NCBI GenBank assembly: GCA_019119875.1
Contig: DWWG01000242.1
Location: forward strand, 117,878 to 181,877
Source of the DNA: Candidatus Dietzia intestinigallinarum
GTDB lineage: Bacteria > Actinomycetota > Actinomycetes > Mycobacteriales > Mycobacteriaceae
Direction: 5' to 3'
Length of the DNA: 64,000 bases
Shown here: in pieces, positions 9,897-18,776 of the stretch
How positions within the stretch are numbered: position 1 is the first letter of the stretch
Layout: each line of letters begins with the position of its first letter
Notes under the pieces: model-generated
The model's input: the letters and a program-made list of their open reading frames with translations, nothing else
Told to the model about the DNA's origin: nothing
The model's database searches: none
Translations under genes and position numbers: made by a program

Positions 9897-10728
9897 GCGC
9901 TCCACCCCGACGGGCAGGACCACCCCGGTCGCCCCGAGCACACCGTCCCCGGGGGAGCGGGGGACGGTGCGTCCGCCGACACCGCACCCGTCGGGCGCCA
10001 CGGCCCCGGCGATCCCCGCGGAGTTCGTACCCAGGCACGTCGCACTGGTCATGGACGGCAACGGTCGGTGGGCGCAGATGCGCGGGCTGCCCCGCACCGA
10101 GGGCCACAAGCGTGGTGAGGCCGTGCTCATGGACGTGGTCCAGGGGTGCATCGAGATGGGCATCCCGTACCTGTCGGCATACGCCTTCTCCACCGAGAAC
10201 TGGAAGCGCAGTCACGAGGAGGTGCGCTTCCTCATGGGGTTCAACCGTGACGTGCTGCGTCGACGTCGCGACGAGATGAACGCGCTCGGGGTGCGGGTGC
10301 GGTGGGCCGGTCAGCGGCCCCGCCTGTGGAAATCGGTCATCAGCGAGCTCGAGGAGGCCGAGCAGCTCACCCGGGACAACACGGTCATGACGCTCGCGAT
10401 GTGCGTCAACTACGGCGGGCGCGCCGAGATCGTCGACGCCGCGCGGGCCTTCGCCCGCCGGGTGGCCGCCGGCGAGGTCTCGCCCGACGACATCACCGAA
10501 GCGGACTTCGCCACCTACCTCGACGAGCCCGACATGCCCGACGTGGACCTGTTCCTGCGCCCCTCCGGGGAGCTGCGGACCTCGAATTTCCTGCTGTGGC
10601 AGAGCGCGTACGCCGAGTTCGTCTTCCAGAACACCCTGTTCCCGGACTTCGACCGCCGGGACCTGTGGGCGGCATGCCTGGAGTACGCCGAGCGCGACCG
10701 GCGCTTCGGTGGCGTCACCTCGCCCTGA
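9871..10728 (+). CDS. uppS: Isoprenyl transferase (cis-prenyl / decaprenyl diphosphate synthase)
   Basis: 285 residues from the GTG at 9871, chosen because GGGAGGAG lies 5-12 nt upstream. Cis-prenyltransferase signatures are [13 protein letters not shown] (catalytic Asp), the G-H-x3-G motif, and [15 protein letters not shown] near the C-terminus. The enzyme condenses isopentenyl diphosphate into the long-chain polyprenyl diphosphate carrier for peptidoglycan and arabinogalactan. The product is decaprenyl in Mycobacterium; chain length cannot be read here. The N-terminal 45 residues are basic and proline-rich, as in mycobacterial homologues. Confidence 0.95.
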   Translation: MPGLPRFRKRSTPTGRTTPVAPSTPSPGERGTVRPPTPHPSGATAPAIPAEFVPRHVALVMDGNGRWAQMRGLPRTEGHKRGEAVLMDVVQGCIEMGIPYLSAYAFSTENWKRSHEEVRFLMGFNRDVLRRRRDEMNALGVRVRWAGQRPRLWKSVISELEEAEQLTRDNTVMTLAMCVNYGGRAEIVDAARAFARRVAAGEVSPDDITEADFATYLDEPDMPDVDLFLRPSGELRTSNFLLWQSAYAEFVFQNTLFPDFDRRDLWAACLEYAERDRRFGGVTSP

Positions 10729-10753
10729 CCCGCGATCCGCACCGGGAAGCGCG

Positions 10754-10787
10754 CGGACCGGGCCGGACCGGATGCGGCCCGCGTCCG
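10754..10787. terminator. Possible bidirectional terminator between uppS and zur
   Basis: In the 70-bp convergent gap, cggaccgggcc (10754-10764) can pair with ggcccgcgtccg (10776-10787) apart from a short bulge. The hairpin could serve both converging transcripts. There is no T-run; weak evidence. Confidence 0.35.
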
Positions 10788-10798
10788 GGCCCCGGGGG

Positions 10799-11212
10799 TC
10801 AGGCCGGCCGGGCGGCGCACTCTGCGCACAGCCCGAACAACTCCACCGAGTGGGTGACCTCGGTGAAGCCGTGTGCCCGTCCGGCCTCGCGCGCCCACTC
10901 CTCGACCTTGGGCTCCTCGACCTCCACGGTGAAGCCACACACCCGACACACGAGATGGTGGTGGTGCGAATCCGAGCACTTGCGGAAGATGAGTTCGCCG
11001 GAATCGGTCCTCAGCACGTCCACGGCGCCGGCGTCGGACATCGACTGCAGGGTCCGGTACACGGTGGTCAGGCCGATCGCGGCGCCCTTGTCACGCAGCT
11101 CCGCGTGCAGGTCCTGGGCGGAGCGGAAGCCCTTGGACTCGTCGAGCAGCGCCGAGATCGCGCTGCGCTGGCGGGTGGAGCGCACACCGATGGGCTTGTC
11201 CGGCGTCGTCAT
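10799..11212 (-). CDS. zur: Zinc uptake regulator Zur (Fur family, FurB-like)
   Basis: 137 residues. Winged helix (about 1-80, with TTVYRTLQSMSDAGAVDVL), then a zinc-ligand cluster HHHH and two CxxC pairs (CRVC and CAEC). The gene is translationally coupled (ATGA) to an SmtB-type repressor, exactly the smtB-zur (Rv2358-Rv2359) arrangement of mycobacteria, which argues for Zur rather than Fur. It is expected to repress zinc importers and zinc-free ribosomal protein paralogues when zinc is plentiful, while SmtB relieves repression of the operon under excess zinc. Confidence 0.9.
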   Translation of the reverse strand: MTTPDKPIGVRSTRQRSAISALLDESKGFRSAQDLHAELRDKGAAIGLTTVYRTLQSMSDAGAVDVLRTDSGELIFRKCSDSHHHHLVCRVCGFTVEVEEPKVEEWAREAGRAHGFTEVTHSVELFGLCAECAARPA

Positions 11213-11589
11213 GAACTCACTCCCTCCGCGGCGTGATCGACCGCGGACTCGACGATACTCAGCAGGTGCTCGTCGAGCAGTTCGTAGCGCATCTCGCGCC
11301 CCTGCCGGTGTGACGAGACCAGCCCGCCGGATTTGAGCACCCTCAGGTGCTGGCTCACGAGGGGCTGGGTGACACCCAGGGCGTCGACGAGCTCGTGCAC
11401 GCACCGGGGGCCGTCCTTCAGCTGCAGCACGATCGCGATACGCAGCGGGGCCGAGAGCGCCCGCAGCAGATCGCCCGCCGCCGTCATGACCGGGGCCGGC
11501 GGCAGCGGTACCGGGGTGGCGTGCACGCTGGAGTCGTGAATGTCCGTGACCGGCAGCTGGCCGGCCGTCGGCTGTGATCCGGGGGCCAT
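11209..11589 (-). CDS. smtB: ArsR/SmtB-family zinc-responsive repressor
   Basis: 126 residues from the ATG at 11589, with GGTGGAG just upstream; earlier in-frame starts give no family similarity. ArsR winged helix (LSAPLRIAIVLQL...VSQHLRVLKSGGLVSSHRQG) at about 42-100. The C-terminal helix DEHLLSIVESAVDHAAE has Asp, His+2, His+13 and Glu+16, the exact spacing of the alpha-5 zinc site of SmtB. It is expected to leave DNA when zinc binds and so to induce smtB-zur. The operon is divergent from glyS. Confidence 0.88.
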   Translation of the reverse strand: MAPGSQPTAGQLPVTDIHDSSVHATPVPLPPAPVMTAAGDLLRALSAPLRIAIVLQLKDGPRCVHELVDALGVTQPLVSQHLRVLKSGGLVSSHRQGREMRYELLDEHLLSIVESAVDHAAEGVSS

Positions 11590-11649
11590 CGTCTCCACCT
11601 TCCGGCACCCGCGACGTGCATGTCGCGGCCGGTGTCGTATCGGGTAGGG

Positions 11650-11696
11650 GACCCCAGTATCCCAGACCCGGAGCCCGTACCGGATACCCTGGGGAC
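11650..11696. promoter_or_regulatory. Imperfect inverted repeat in the smtB/glyS divergent region
   Basis: gaccccagtatcc (11650-11662) and ggataccctggggac (11682-11696) are near-complements (13 of 15 positions) separated by 19 bp. The arms sit 61-107 bp upstream of smtB and 81 bp upstream of glyS. A second short palindrome, cgcgac-N6-gtcgcg, is at 11610-11627. Either could be an SmtB or Zur operator, but neither matches a motif I can name exactly. Confidence 0.35.
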
Positions 11697-11776
11697 AAGC
11701 GCCCGGGCGCAGGCCCGCGCCGAGATGGTCCATCGGACCCCTCCGCCAACCGACTCACCAAGGGAGAACCCCCGAC

Positions 11777-13171
11777 GTGGCAGCCTCAGCTTCCGTCATC
11801 GACACCGTCGTCAACCTCTGCAAGCGCCGGGGACTGGTGTACCAGAGCGGCGAGATCTACGGCGGTACCCGCTCAGCCTGGGATTACGGCCCGCTGGGAG
11901 CGGAGCTCAAGGAGAACATCAAGCGTCAGTGGTGGCGGACCTTCGTGACCGCCCGCGAGGACGTGGTGGGCCTGGACTCGTCCATCATCCTGCCGCGCAA
12001 GGTGTGGGAGGCCTCCGGCCACGTCGAGACGTTCACCGACCCGCTGGTCGAGTGCATGTCCTGCCACACCCGCCTGCGTCACGACCACCTGCAGGAGGCG
12101 TACGCGGCCAAGAAGAAGCTCGACGACCCGGCGGACGCGCCGATGTCCGAGATCGCGTGCCCCAACTGCGGCACCAAGGGCAAGTGGACCGAGCCGCAGC
12201 TGTTCTCCGGCCTGGTCAAGACCTACCTCGGCCCCGTGGACAACGAGGAGGGCCTGCACTACCTCCGCCCGGAGACCGCGCAGGGCATCTTCGTCAACTA
12301 CAAGAACGTCATGACCACGGCGCGCCGCAGGCCACCGTTCGGCATCGGGCAGATCGGCAAGGCGTTCCGTAACGAGATCACGCCCGGAAACTTCATCTTC
12401 CGGACCCGCGAGTTCGAGCAGATGGAGATCGAGTTCTTCACCAGGCCCGACGAGGCCGAGCAGTGGTTCGATCGCTGGGTCGAGGCCTGCTGGGACTGGT
12501 TCGTGGACCTGGGTATCGACCCGGACAATCTGCGTCGCTTCGACGTGCCCGACGACGAACGAGCCCACTACTCGGCCCGCACCATCGACTTCGAGTACCG
12601 CTTCGGCTTCGCCGGCAGCGAGTGGGGCGAGCTCATGGGCATCGCCAACCGCACGGACTACGACCTGGCACAGCACCAGAAGCACTCCGGCGAGGACCTG
12701 CAGTACTTCGACCAGGCCTCGGGCGAGAAGTACATCCCGTACGTCATCGAGCCCAGCTTCGGCCTGACCCGCTCGCTCATGGCGTTCCTGGTGGACGCCT
12801 ACACCGAGGACGAGGCCCCCAACGCCAAGGGCGGCGTCGACACCCGCACGGTCCTCAGGCTCGACCGCCGCCTGGCCCCCTTCAAGGCCGCGGTGCTGCC
12901 GCTGTCGCGCAACGCGGAGCTGTCCCCCAAGGCGCGGGACCTGGCCGCACAGCTGCGCAAGAACTGGAACGTGGACTTCGACGACGCGCAGGCCATCGGT
13001 CGTCGTTACCGTCGCCACGACGAGATCGGCACCCCGTTCTGCATCACCGTGGACTTCGACACTCTCACCGACCAGGCCGTGACGATCCGGGAGCGCGACA
13101 CGATGGCGCAGGAGCGCGTCGCGATCGACCGGGTCGAGGGCTATCTCGCCCAGCGTCTGCTCGGGTGCTGA
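11777..13171 (+). CDS. glyS: Glycine--tRNA ligase (class II, alpha2 type)
   Basis: 464 residues, GTG start with GGGAGAA upstream. Class II signatures include motif 2 ([21 protein letters not shown] region), [14 protein letters not shown], and motif 3 near [10 protein letters not shown]. Cys-rich inserts ([11 protein letters not shown] and [10 protein letters not shown]) form a zinc site. The enzyme charges tRNA-Gly. This is the single-chain eukaryote/actinobacterial type, not the tetrameric glyQS. Confidence 0.97.
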   Translation: MAASASVIDTVVNLCKRRGLVYQSGEIYGGTRSAWDYGPLGAELKENIKRQWWRTFVTAREDVVGLDSSIILPRKVWEASGHVETFTDPLVECMSCHTRLRHDHLQEAYAAKKKLDDPADAPMSEIACPNCGTKGKWTEPQLFSGLVKTYLGPVDNEEGLHYLRPETAQGIFVNYKNVMTTARRRPPFGIGQIGKAFRNEITPGNFIFRTREFEQMEIEFFTRPDEAEQWFDRWVEACWDWFVDLGIDPDNLRRFDVPDDERAHYSARTIDFEYRFGFAGSEWGELMGIANRTDYDLAQHQKHSGEDLQYFDQASGEKYIPYVIEPSFGLTRSLMAFLVDAYTEDEAPNAKGGVDTRTVLRLDRRLAPFKAAVLPLSRNAELSPKARDLAAQLRKNWNVDFDDAQAIGRRYRRHDEIGTPFCITVDFDTLTDQAVTIRERDTMAQERVAIDRVEGYLAQRLLGC

Positions 13172-13196
13172 TACGGGTTCCTGGCACACTGGTCGG

Positions 13197-13844
13197 GTGA
13201 GTAGAACCCGGTCCCCACGTCGCGCGGTGACCAGAACCCTCGGATGGATTCTGGTCACCGCGCTGCTGGTGTGTCTGATCGTCCCCGGATTCATCGCGTT
13301 CCGCGTCTGGCACGTCGCCCGCGTCGATGACAGGTCACCGGCCGACGCGATCGTCGTGCTGGGGGCGGCCCAGTACAACGGCATCCCGACCCCCGTGTTC
13401 CAGGCGCGGCTCGAGCACGCCGCCACGCTGTACGAGGAGGGGGTCGCGCCCCAGATCATCACAGTGGGCGGCAACCAGCCGGGGGACCTCTACACCGAGG
13501 CCGGGTCCGGGCGCGCGTATCTGACCCGCCTGGGGGTCCCGCCGGAGGCGATCCTCGCGGTGGAGACCGGCACCAACACCGTCGGCAGTCTCGAGGCCGT
13601 GGCCCAGACCGTGCGCGACCAGGGCGGCGACTCGGTGGTGCTGGTCAGCGACCCCACGCACTCGTACCGCTCCCGGATGATGGCGCACGATGTGGGCCTT
13701 CAGGCCTGGACCTCGCCGACCAGACACGGGCCCGCGGTGTGGACCCGGGAGAACCAGATCATGAGCATCATCCGGGAGACCGGGGCGGTGCTCTGGTACC
13801 AGTACCAGCGTCTCGTCGGTACCGATGTGGACTTCCCGGACTAG
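13197..13844 (+). CDS. YdcF/SanA-like DUF218 membrane-anchored protein
   Basis: 215 residues, GTG start. One N-terminal transmembrane helix (about 15-40) is followed by a DUF218 domain: [26 protein letters not shown], then [10 protein letters not shown] and [15 protein letters not shown]. coli relatives are SanA (vancomycin barrier) and ElyC (envelope integrity); the enzymatic activity is not settled for the family. No Shine-Dalgarno is visible; CACACT at 13185-13190 lies 6 nt before the GTG, so the message may be leaderless. dgt follows 10 bp downstream. Confidence 0.85.
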   Translation: MSRTRSPRRAVTRTLGWILVTALLVCLIVPGFIAFRVWHVARVDDRSPADAIVVLGAAQYNGIPTPVFQARLEHAATLYEEGVAPQIITVGGNQPGDLYTEAGSGRAYLTRLGVPPEAILAVETGTNTVGSLEAVAQTVRDQGGDSVVLVSDPTHSYRSRMMAHDVGLQAWTSPTRHGPAVWTRENQIMSIIRETGAVLWYQYQRLVGTDVDFPD

Positions 13845-13854
13845 GAGCAACAGG

Positions 13855-15117
13855 ATGACGGGATACGCCTACAGCGAGTCGGACGCGCAGCGCCGGGTCG
13901 ACGAGAAGTCCGGTCGGCCGCGGGCCTCGGCCAGCGAGCGCAGCCCCTTCGAACGGGACCGCGCCCGGGTCTTGCACTCGGCGGCGCTGCGACGGCTGGC
14001 CGACAAGACCCAGGTGGTCGGTCCCGGAGACGGGGACACGCCGCGCACCCGCCTCACCCACTCGCTGGAGGTCGCGCAGATCGCGCGCAGCATCGCGGCG
14101 GGTCTGGGCTGCGACCCGGACCTGGCAGACCTGGCGGGGCTGAGCCACGACATCGGCCACCCGCCGTACGGCCACAACGGTGAGCGGGCCCTGGACGAGG
14201 TGGCGCGCGGCTGTGGCGGCTACGAGGGAAACGCGCAGACCGTGCGCATCCTGTCGCGGCTCGAGCCGAAGGTCGTGGACGCGGACGGCCGGGGGGTGGG
14301 GCTCAACCTCACCCGCGCGGCCCTGGATGCGGCCACCAAGTACCCGTGGTTGCCGAGGGAGGGGACGAGCAAGTTCGGGGCGTACGCCGAGGACGCGGAG
14401 ATCCTGGCGTGGATCCGCGAGGGCGCCCCCGGGGAGACCCGCTGCCTGGAGGCGCAGATCATGGACTTCTCGGACGACGTGGCGTACTCGGTCCACGACG
14501 TGGAGGACGCGATCGTGGCGGGTCGTCTCGACCTGCGCTCGCTCTCGGACGCCTCGGAGGTCGCCGCTCTCGCCGAGCTGGGCGCCCGCGAGTTCCGGGG
14601 TCCCGACGCCGATCAGTTGGTTCAGGCGGCCGGACGACTCGGCTCGCTCGAGGTGGTCAGGGCGGTGCAACCGTTCGACGAGAGCTTCCGGGGGATGGTC
14701 GCGCTCAAGTCGCTGACCAGTGAGCTGGTGGGGCGCTTCGTCATGCCTGCCATCCACACCACCCGCGAGGTGCACGGTGCGGTGCCGCACGGCCGGTACA
14801 GCGCCGATCTGGAGGTGCCGGAGGAGGTGGAGGCCGAGGTGGTGATGCTCAAGACGATGGCCGTGCGTTATGTCATCAGCGACCCGGGCCACCGGGTCCG
14901 GCAGGAACGGCAACGCGACCGCATCCACCGCGTCGCCGAGTACCTCGCGCATTCCGGTCGCGCCGGGCTGGACCCGCAGCTGCGGCCGCTGTGGGACGCG
15001 GCACCGGACGATCCCGCCCGCATGCGGGTGATCGTGGACCAGATCGCGCTGTACACCGAGAGTCGCCTCGAGCGGATCGACAGGGCCAGTGCCGGCATCC
15101 AGGCGGCGTGGGGCTGA
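13855..15117 (+). CDS. dgt: Deoxyguanosinetriphosphate triphosphohydrolase-like protein
   Basis: 420 residues from the ATG at 13855 with AGGAG upstream. HD-domain residues are visible: HSLEV (first His), [16 protein letters not shown] (HD pair), with R-x3-D near the start (RTRLTHS). The family hydrolyses dNTPs to nucleoside plus tripolyphosphate, which lowers dNTP pools and can restrict phage. In Mycobacterium dgt sits just before dnaG; here about 5.8 kb of other genes separate the two. Confidence 0.93.
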   Translation: MTGYAYSESDAQRRVDEKSGRPRASASERSPFERDRARVLHSAALRRLADKTQVVGPGDGDTPRTRLTHSLEVAQIARSIAAGLGCDPDLADLAGLSHDIGHPPYGHNGERALDEVARGCGGYEGNAQTVRILSRLEPKVVDADGRGVGLNLTRAALDAATKYPWLPREGTSKFGAYAEDAEILAWIREGAPGETRCLEAQIMDFSDDVAYSVHDVEDAIVAGRLDLRSLSDASEVAALAELGAREFRGPDADQLVQAAGRLGSLEVVRAVQPFDESFRGMVALKSLTSELVGRFVMPAIHTTREVHGAVPHGRYSADLEVPEEVEAEVVMLKTMAVRYVISDPGHRVRQERQRDRIHRVAEYLAHSGRAGLDPQLRPLWDAAPDDPARMRVIVDQIALYTESRLERIDRASAGIQAAWG

Positions 15118-15137
15118 CCGCCCACCGCAGTCGTCGC

Positions 15138-17432
15138 CTACAGCACGTGGATGCGGGCGCGGGCGTCCCGTCGGTCCTCGGAGGGCTCGAGGACCTCGGC
15201 GAGTCGGTGCATCACCCAGGTGAGACGGGCGAGTGCGATCAACGCGGCCCGCACGGTGGGATCCCCGACGTCGGGGGAGGGTTCGACCGCCGGCGGGGTG
15301 GAGGATGTCGTCGTTGTCGTCGTTGTCGTCGTTGTCGGAGTGGAGTCCGGGCCGGCGGCGGTCGGATGATCGATCTGCCGTCGCGCCAGCGCTGCGGCCT
15401 CCCGGGCACCGGACACCGCGTCCCGGATGAGGTCCTGATGCCGCACCAGCCCCGCCGCCTCCGCGGGGTCGGTGGCCGCGCTCATGAGGACCTGCGCGAA
15501 CCGCACCGACGAGCGTGACGAGTAGACCATGAGACTGCGCGCGGAGTCCACGCGTTCGTGGCCGATGATGAGGAACGCCGTGGACATCGCCGAGATGGTC
15601 TGGTCGATCTCCGCCTGGGAGGCCTCCACCGCGTGCACCCTGCCCAGCAGCACGCCGCTCTCGCCCGGAGACGCGGCGACGTCGGCACCGTCCCGCAACA
15701 GCGCGTCCACCGCGTCGACGTATGCGTCGACCGTGGCCACCAGCTCCGGCCGTGACGTCGTGGACAGCAACAGGTAGGCGCACAGCACTCCGCAGACACA
15801 GCCCGCGACGGTCTCCTCCAGGCGCACCTCGAGCAGGTGTCCGTGCAGCACACCGAGGACGTCGTACAGGGCCACGAGCGTGGTCGTGATGAAGAACGCG
15901 GCGTACGCGTAGTTGAGGGGAGTGAAGTAGATCATCCCCATGATGCTCACCAGGCAGATCGCCAACAGCACGCCGTCGACGCCGTGGGCGAGGTATGTCA
16001 GCACGACCCCGGCGAGCAGGCCGAGCACGGTACCCATCAGACGTCGGTAGGCGCGGGTGAGGATGCCGCTGCGCGTGGTGGTGCTCAGGAACACCACGAA
16101 CGCGGTCAGGACCGCCCAGTACCAGCGGGTGGCGGAGATGGCCTCGCCCACGACGGAGGCGATCGAGGTGGCGGTCATCGCCTGGATCGCGAGGCGGCTG
16201 GTGGGGGTCCACTCGCGCCACGGTGTCCACCGCGGGCGCGTGAGATGCCGTGGGGTGCGGGGCGTGGTGCCCGGGGACGACGACGAGCCCTCCACCGGGG
16301 TGCCCGCGGACGTGGGGGAGGCGTCCGGGCCGGACTTCCCACGGCCTCGGTGCCGCGATCGCAGCTCCATCTCCTTCAGCCGCGCGTGCGCGAGGACACA
16401 TTCGGCGAGCCGGAAGTCGAGCAGGTCGCCCGGCTCGGTGGACGATCCGTCCTGCGCCTCCACCTCGTGGATCACAGACCGCGCCCAGCGGCGGGCCCGG
16501 TCGAGGCCCGGGCCCGAGGTGCGCTCGTCGAGGGTGGCCAGCACGTGGCCGAGCGCCTCCGCGTGGTGCCCCGTACCGGCGCCGTGAGCCGACCGCAGGT
16601 CCCGCTGGGGGTCGTCGGGCCCGAAGGGGTCGTGCCCGTCGCCGTGGCGCAGCGCCAACTGCCGGCAGGCCTCCTCGGTGTGGACGCAGGCGTCCATGAC
16701 GCACAGTGCGAGGGTGTCGGCGTCCCAGTTCGTGAACGTCTCCGTGCGGAATTTCCTCTGCCAGCCGGTGATGGCCCGCCACATGGTGTCGACCCGTTCG
16801 AGGCGGTGGGCCAGGGCGCGCTCGTGGGCCGGGGAGGACGCCGAGTCCATGGCGGCGGCGGTGGCCACGCGCAGTTCGCGGAGCAGGACCCCGAGTTCGC
16901 GTTCGGGGTGCCGACCGAGCCACATGAGCAGCTTCATGAGGAACTGCGTCCCGGCGGCGCCGGCCGCGATCAGGCAGAACGCGGGCAGCTCCTTCGGCGT
17001 GGGATGCATGAACAGGGTGAAGAAGTACGCGAAGAACGTCAGCGTTCCCACCGCGGTGGCGCGTGCCCCGAAGCGGCGGGCCCACACCGCTGTCCCGGAG
17101 ATGATGACGAACACGGCCAGCAGGAGGTAGCGCTGCGAGTGCAGGGCCGTGGCCAACAGCGGCACCAGGACGAGCGTGGGGATCAGGAGCCCGGTGGTCA
17201 GGATGCGGGCCGGGGCGGTGGAGTCCTTGACGAAGAGTCCCGACATCAGGGACAGGAACATCGACATGGCCAGCAGGCCGCTGTCGGCGTGCAGCACGTG
17301 GATCACACCGTGGCCCCACAGCACGCTCAGCAGGATGCCCGTGGTGACCGCGAGCATCGTGCGCAGGCGTTCGCGGGCGGGGTCGCGCGCCCCGAGGGCG
17401 TGCAGGGTCCGGGAGATCACACCGTACTTCAC
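15138..17432 (-). CDS. FUSC-family integral membrane protein
   Basis: 764 residues from the GTG at 17432. Two blocks of 5-6 hydrophobic segments (about 20-165 and 400-530) alternate with hydrophilic parts of about 230 residues, the layout of FUSC/aromatic-acid-exporter proteins; the second block has the typical P-T-S-R-x-A-I-Q-A entry. The C-terminal tail holds a run of nine or ten Thr encoded by a DNA microsatellite. The substrate is unknown; relatives export aromatic acids or fusaric acid. It starts 2 bp after the upstream serine hydrolase stop, so both are probably co-transcribed. Confidence 0.82.
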   Translation of the reverse strand: MKYGVISRTLHALGARDPARERLRTMLAVTTGILLSVLWGHGVIHVLHADSGLLAMSMFLSLMSGLFVKDSTAPARILTTGLLIPTLVLVPLLATALHSQRYLLLAVFVIISGTAVWARRFGARATAVGTLTFFAYFFTLFMHPTPKELPAFCLIAAGAAGTQFLMKLLMWLGRHPERELGVLLRELRVATAAAMDSASSPAHERALAHRLERVDTMWRAITGWQRKFRTETFTNWDADTLALCVMDACVHTEEACRQLALRHGDGHDPFGPDDPQRDLRSAHGAGTGHHAEALGHVLATLDERTSGPGLDRARRWARSVIHEVEAQDGSSTEPGDLLDFRLAECVLAHARLKEMELRSRHRGRGKSGPDASPTSAGTPVEGSSSSPGTTPRTPRHLTRPRWTPWREWTPTSRLAIQAMTATSIASVVGEAISATRWYWAVLTAFVVFLSTTTRSGILTRAYRRLMGTVLGLLAGVVLTYLAHGVDGVLLAICLVSIMGMIYFTPLNYAYAAFFITTTLVALYDVLGVLHGHLLEVRLEETVAGCVCGVLCAYLLLSTTSRPELVATVDAYVDAVDALLRDGADVAASPGESGVLLGRVHAVEASQAEIDQTISAMSTAFLIIGHERVDSARSLMVYSSRSSVRFAQVLMSAATDPAEAAGLVRHQDLIRDAVSGAREAAALARRQIDHPTAAGPDSTPTTTTTTTTTTSSTPPAVEPSPDVGDPTVRAALIALARLTWVMHRLAEVLEPSEDRRDARARIHVL
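15307..15337. repeat. (gtcgtcgtt)n microsatellite in the FUSC gene
   Basis: About three and a half tandem copies of the 9-mer gtcgtcgtt, read on the minus strand as a poly-threonine tract in the cytoplasmic tail. Changes of 3 or 9 bp would keep the frame. Confidence 0.75.
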
Positions 17433-17434
17433 CG

Positions 17435-18772
17435 TTATCCGACCGCTCTGGCGAGATCGCCGACAAGACGGTCCACTCCGAGTCCGCTCACGGTGGCGCC
17501 GGGGCTGAACCCGGTGCGCACCACCACGAGGTCTGCGGAGGGGACCACCACGATGTACTGCCCGTCGTGCCCGGAGGCCCAGAAGGCGTCCTCGGGCATG
17601 TCCGGCAGAAGGGGTGCGCCGTCGCCGGCGGTGTTGGTCCACCACTGGGCGCCGTAGGGTTCCGGCTCGCCTCCGGCCGGGACGACGGTCGTGGAGTAGT
17701 CCATCCAGCCCTCGGGCAGGAGAGGGGTCCCGTTGACCACACCGTCGTCGAGCGCGAACTGGCCGAATCGCGCGAAGTCCCTGGGGGTGGCCCACAGGTA
17801 GGAGCTGCAGACGGACCGGCCGGAGGCGTCGGCCTCGAGGACGGCGCTGCGCATGCCCAGCGGCCGGAACAGGAGTTCGTCGGCCAGCTCGGGCCCGAGC
17901 CCGGTGCGTTCGTGTAGGAGGTCGCAGATGAGGTTGGTGGTGCCGGAGGAGTACTGGCGGTACGTACCGGGCTCGTGGACCAGTGGCCGGGATGCGGCGA
18001 AGGCCGCCATGTCCGGCTCGTCGAAGAGCATCCGGGTGATGGGTGTGCCGAGGTCGTATTCCTCGTCCCAGTCCAGGCCGGAGGTCATGCGCATCAGGTC
18101 GTCGAGCGAGATCTGCGCGCGGTCATCGGTCCATTCGGGGCGCAGCCCGGTGCCGGCGGGATCGAGGTCGGCGTCCGGGAATTCGACGATGGCGCGGCCG
18201 ACGAGGGCGGAGGCTGCGCTCTTGCCCGTCGACCAGCCGAGCTGGCGGGTGTCGGGGTCGAATCCGTCGCCGTACCGCTCGCCGATGATCTGACCGCGGT
18301 GGAGGGCCACCAGGCCGCGGGTGCCGTCCCGGTCCGCGGCGACGTCGAGGGCGGCCTCCACCGCGGGCCGGCTGCCCTCGGCCTCGGGGAGGTCGATGCC
18401 CTCGGGTCCGCCCTCGAGCAGCGCCGGGGGAGGTGTGCTCTGCTGCGCTCCCGCGGCGCGGTCGCCGAGTGCGCAGCCGTGCTCGGAGACGTATGCGGTC
18501 TGCCGGAATCCCACGCCCAGGACGGAGGCGGTGACCGTGCCGGCCTCCTCGTCGATCGAGGTGCGCAGGTACGGGACCAGCGGGTTGGGGGGCAGGTCGG
18601 TCCGCGGGTCGGGGCGAGCTGTGAGGAAGTGCACGGCGCAGGCGTTGTGCGCGGCGTACCCGGTGCCGGTGCGCAGCATCGGTCGGTAGATGAATCCGAC
18701 GACGACGAGGGCTGCCACGATCAGGACGACCACGACCAGTGACGACAGCAGGATGATACGGCCACGCGTCAT
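17435..18772 (-). CDS. Membrane-anchored serine hydrolase (class C beta-lactamase fold)
   Basis: 445 residues from the ATG at 18772. One N-terminal transmembrane helix (about 7-30), then a penicillin-binding/beta-lactamase fold. The SxxK motif is STGK in GWSTGKSAASAL, the Tyr motif is YSSGTTN, and HDGQYIVVV occupies the KTG-like position. Similar to 6-aminohexanoate-dimer hydrolase and esterase EstB relatives rather than true beta-lactamases. It lies 4 bp from the TPM-domain gene and is likely co-transcribed with it and FUSC. The natural substrate is unknown. Confidence 0.85.
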   Translation of the reverse strand: MTRGRIILLSSLVVVVLIVAALVVVGFIYRPMLRTGTGYAAHNACAVHFLTARPDPRTDLPPNPLVPYLRTSIDEEAGTVTASVLGVGFRQTAYVSEHGCALGDRAAGAQQSTPPPALLEGGPEGIDLPEAEGSRPAVEAALDVAADRDGTRGLVALHRGQIIGERYGDGFDPDTRQLGWSTGKSAASALVGRAIVEFPDADLDPAGTGLRPEWTDDRAQISLDDLMRMTSGLDWDEEYDLGTPITRMLFDEPDMAAFAASRPLVHEPGTYRQYSSGTTNLICDLLHERTGLGPELADELLFRPLGMRSAVLEADASGRSVCSSYLWATPRDFARFGQFALDDGVVNGTPLLPEGWMDYSTTVVPAGGEPEPYGAQWWTNTAGDGAPLLPDMPEDAFWASGHDGQYIVVVPSADLVVVRTGFSPGATVSGLGVDRLVGDLARAVG

Positions 18773-18776
18773 CGGG

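Noticed and set aside
13768-17466. A 1232-codon open frame on the minus strand across dgt, and similar long frames elsewhere (for example 3154-4827 minus, 7051-9057 minus)
   Set aside because: They lie antisense to well-recognised genes, have Arg/His/Pro-rich low-quality sequence and no family signatures. High GC makes stop-free antisense frames common.
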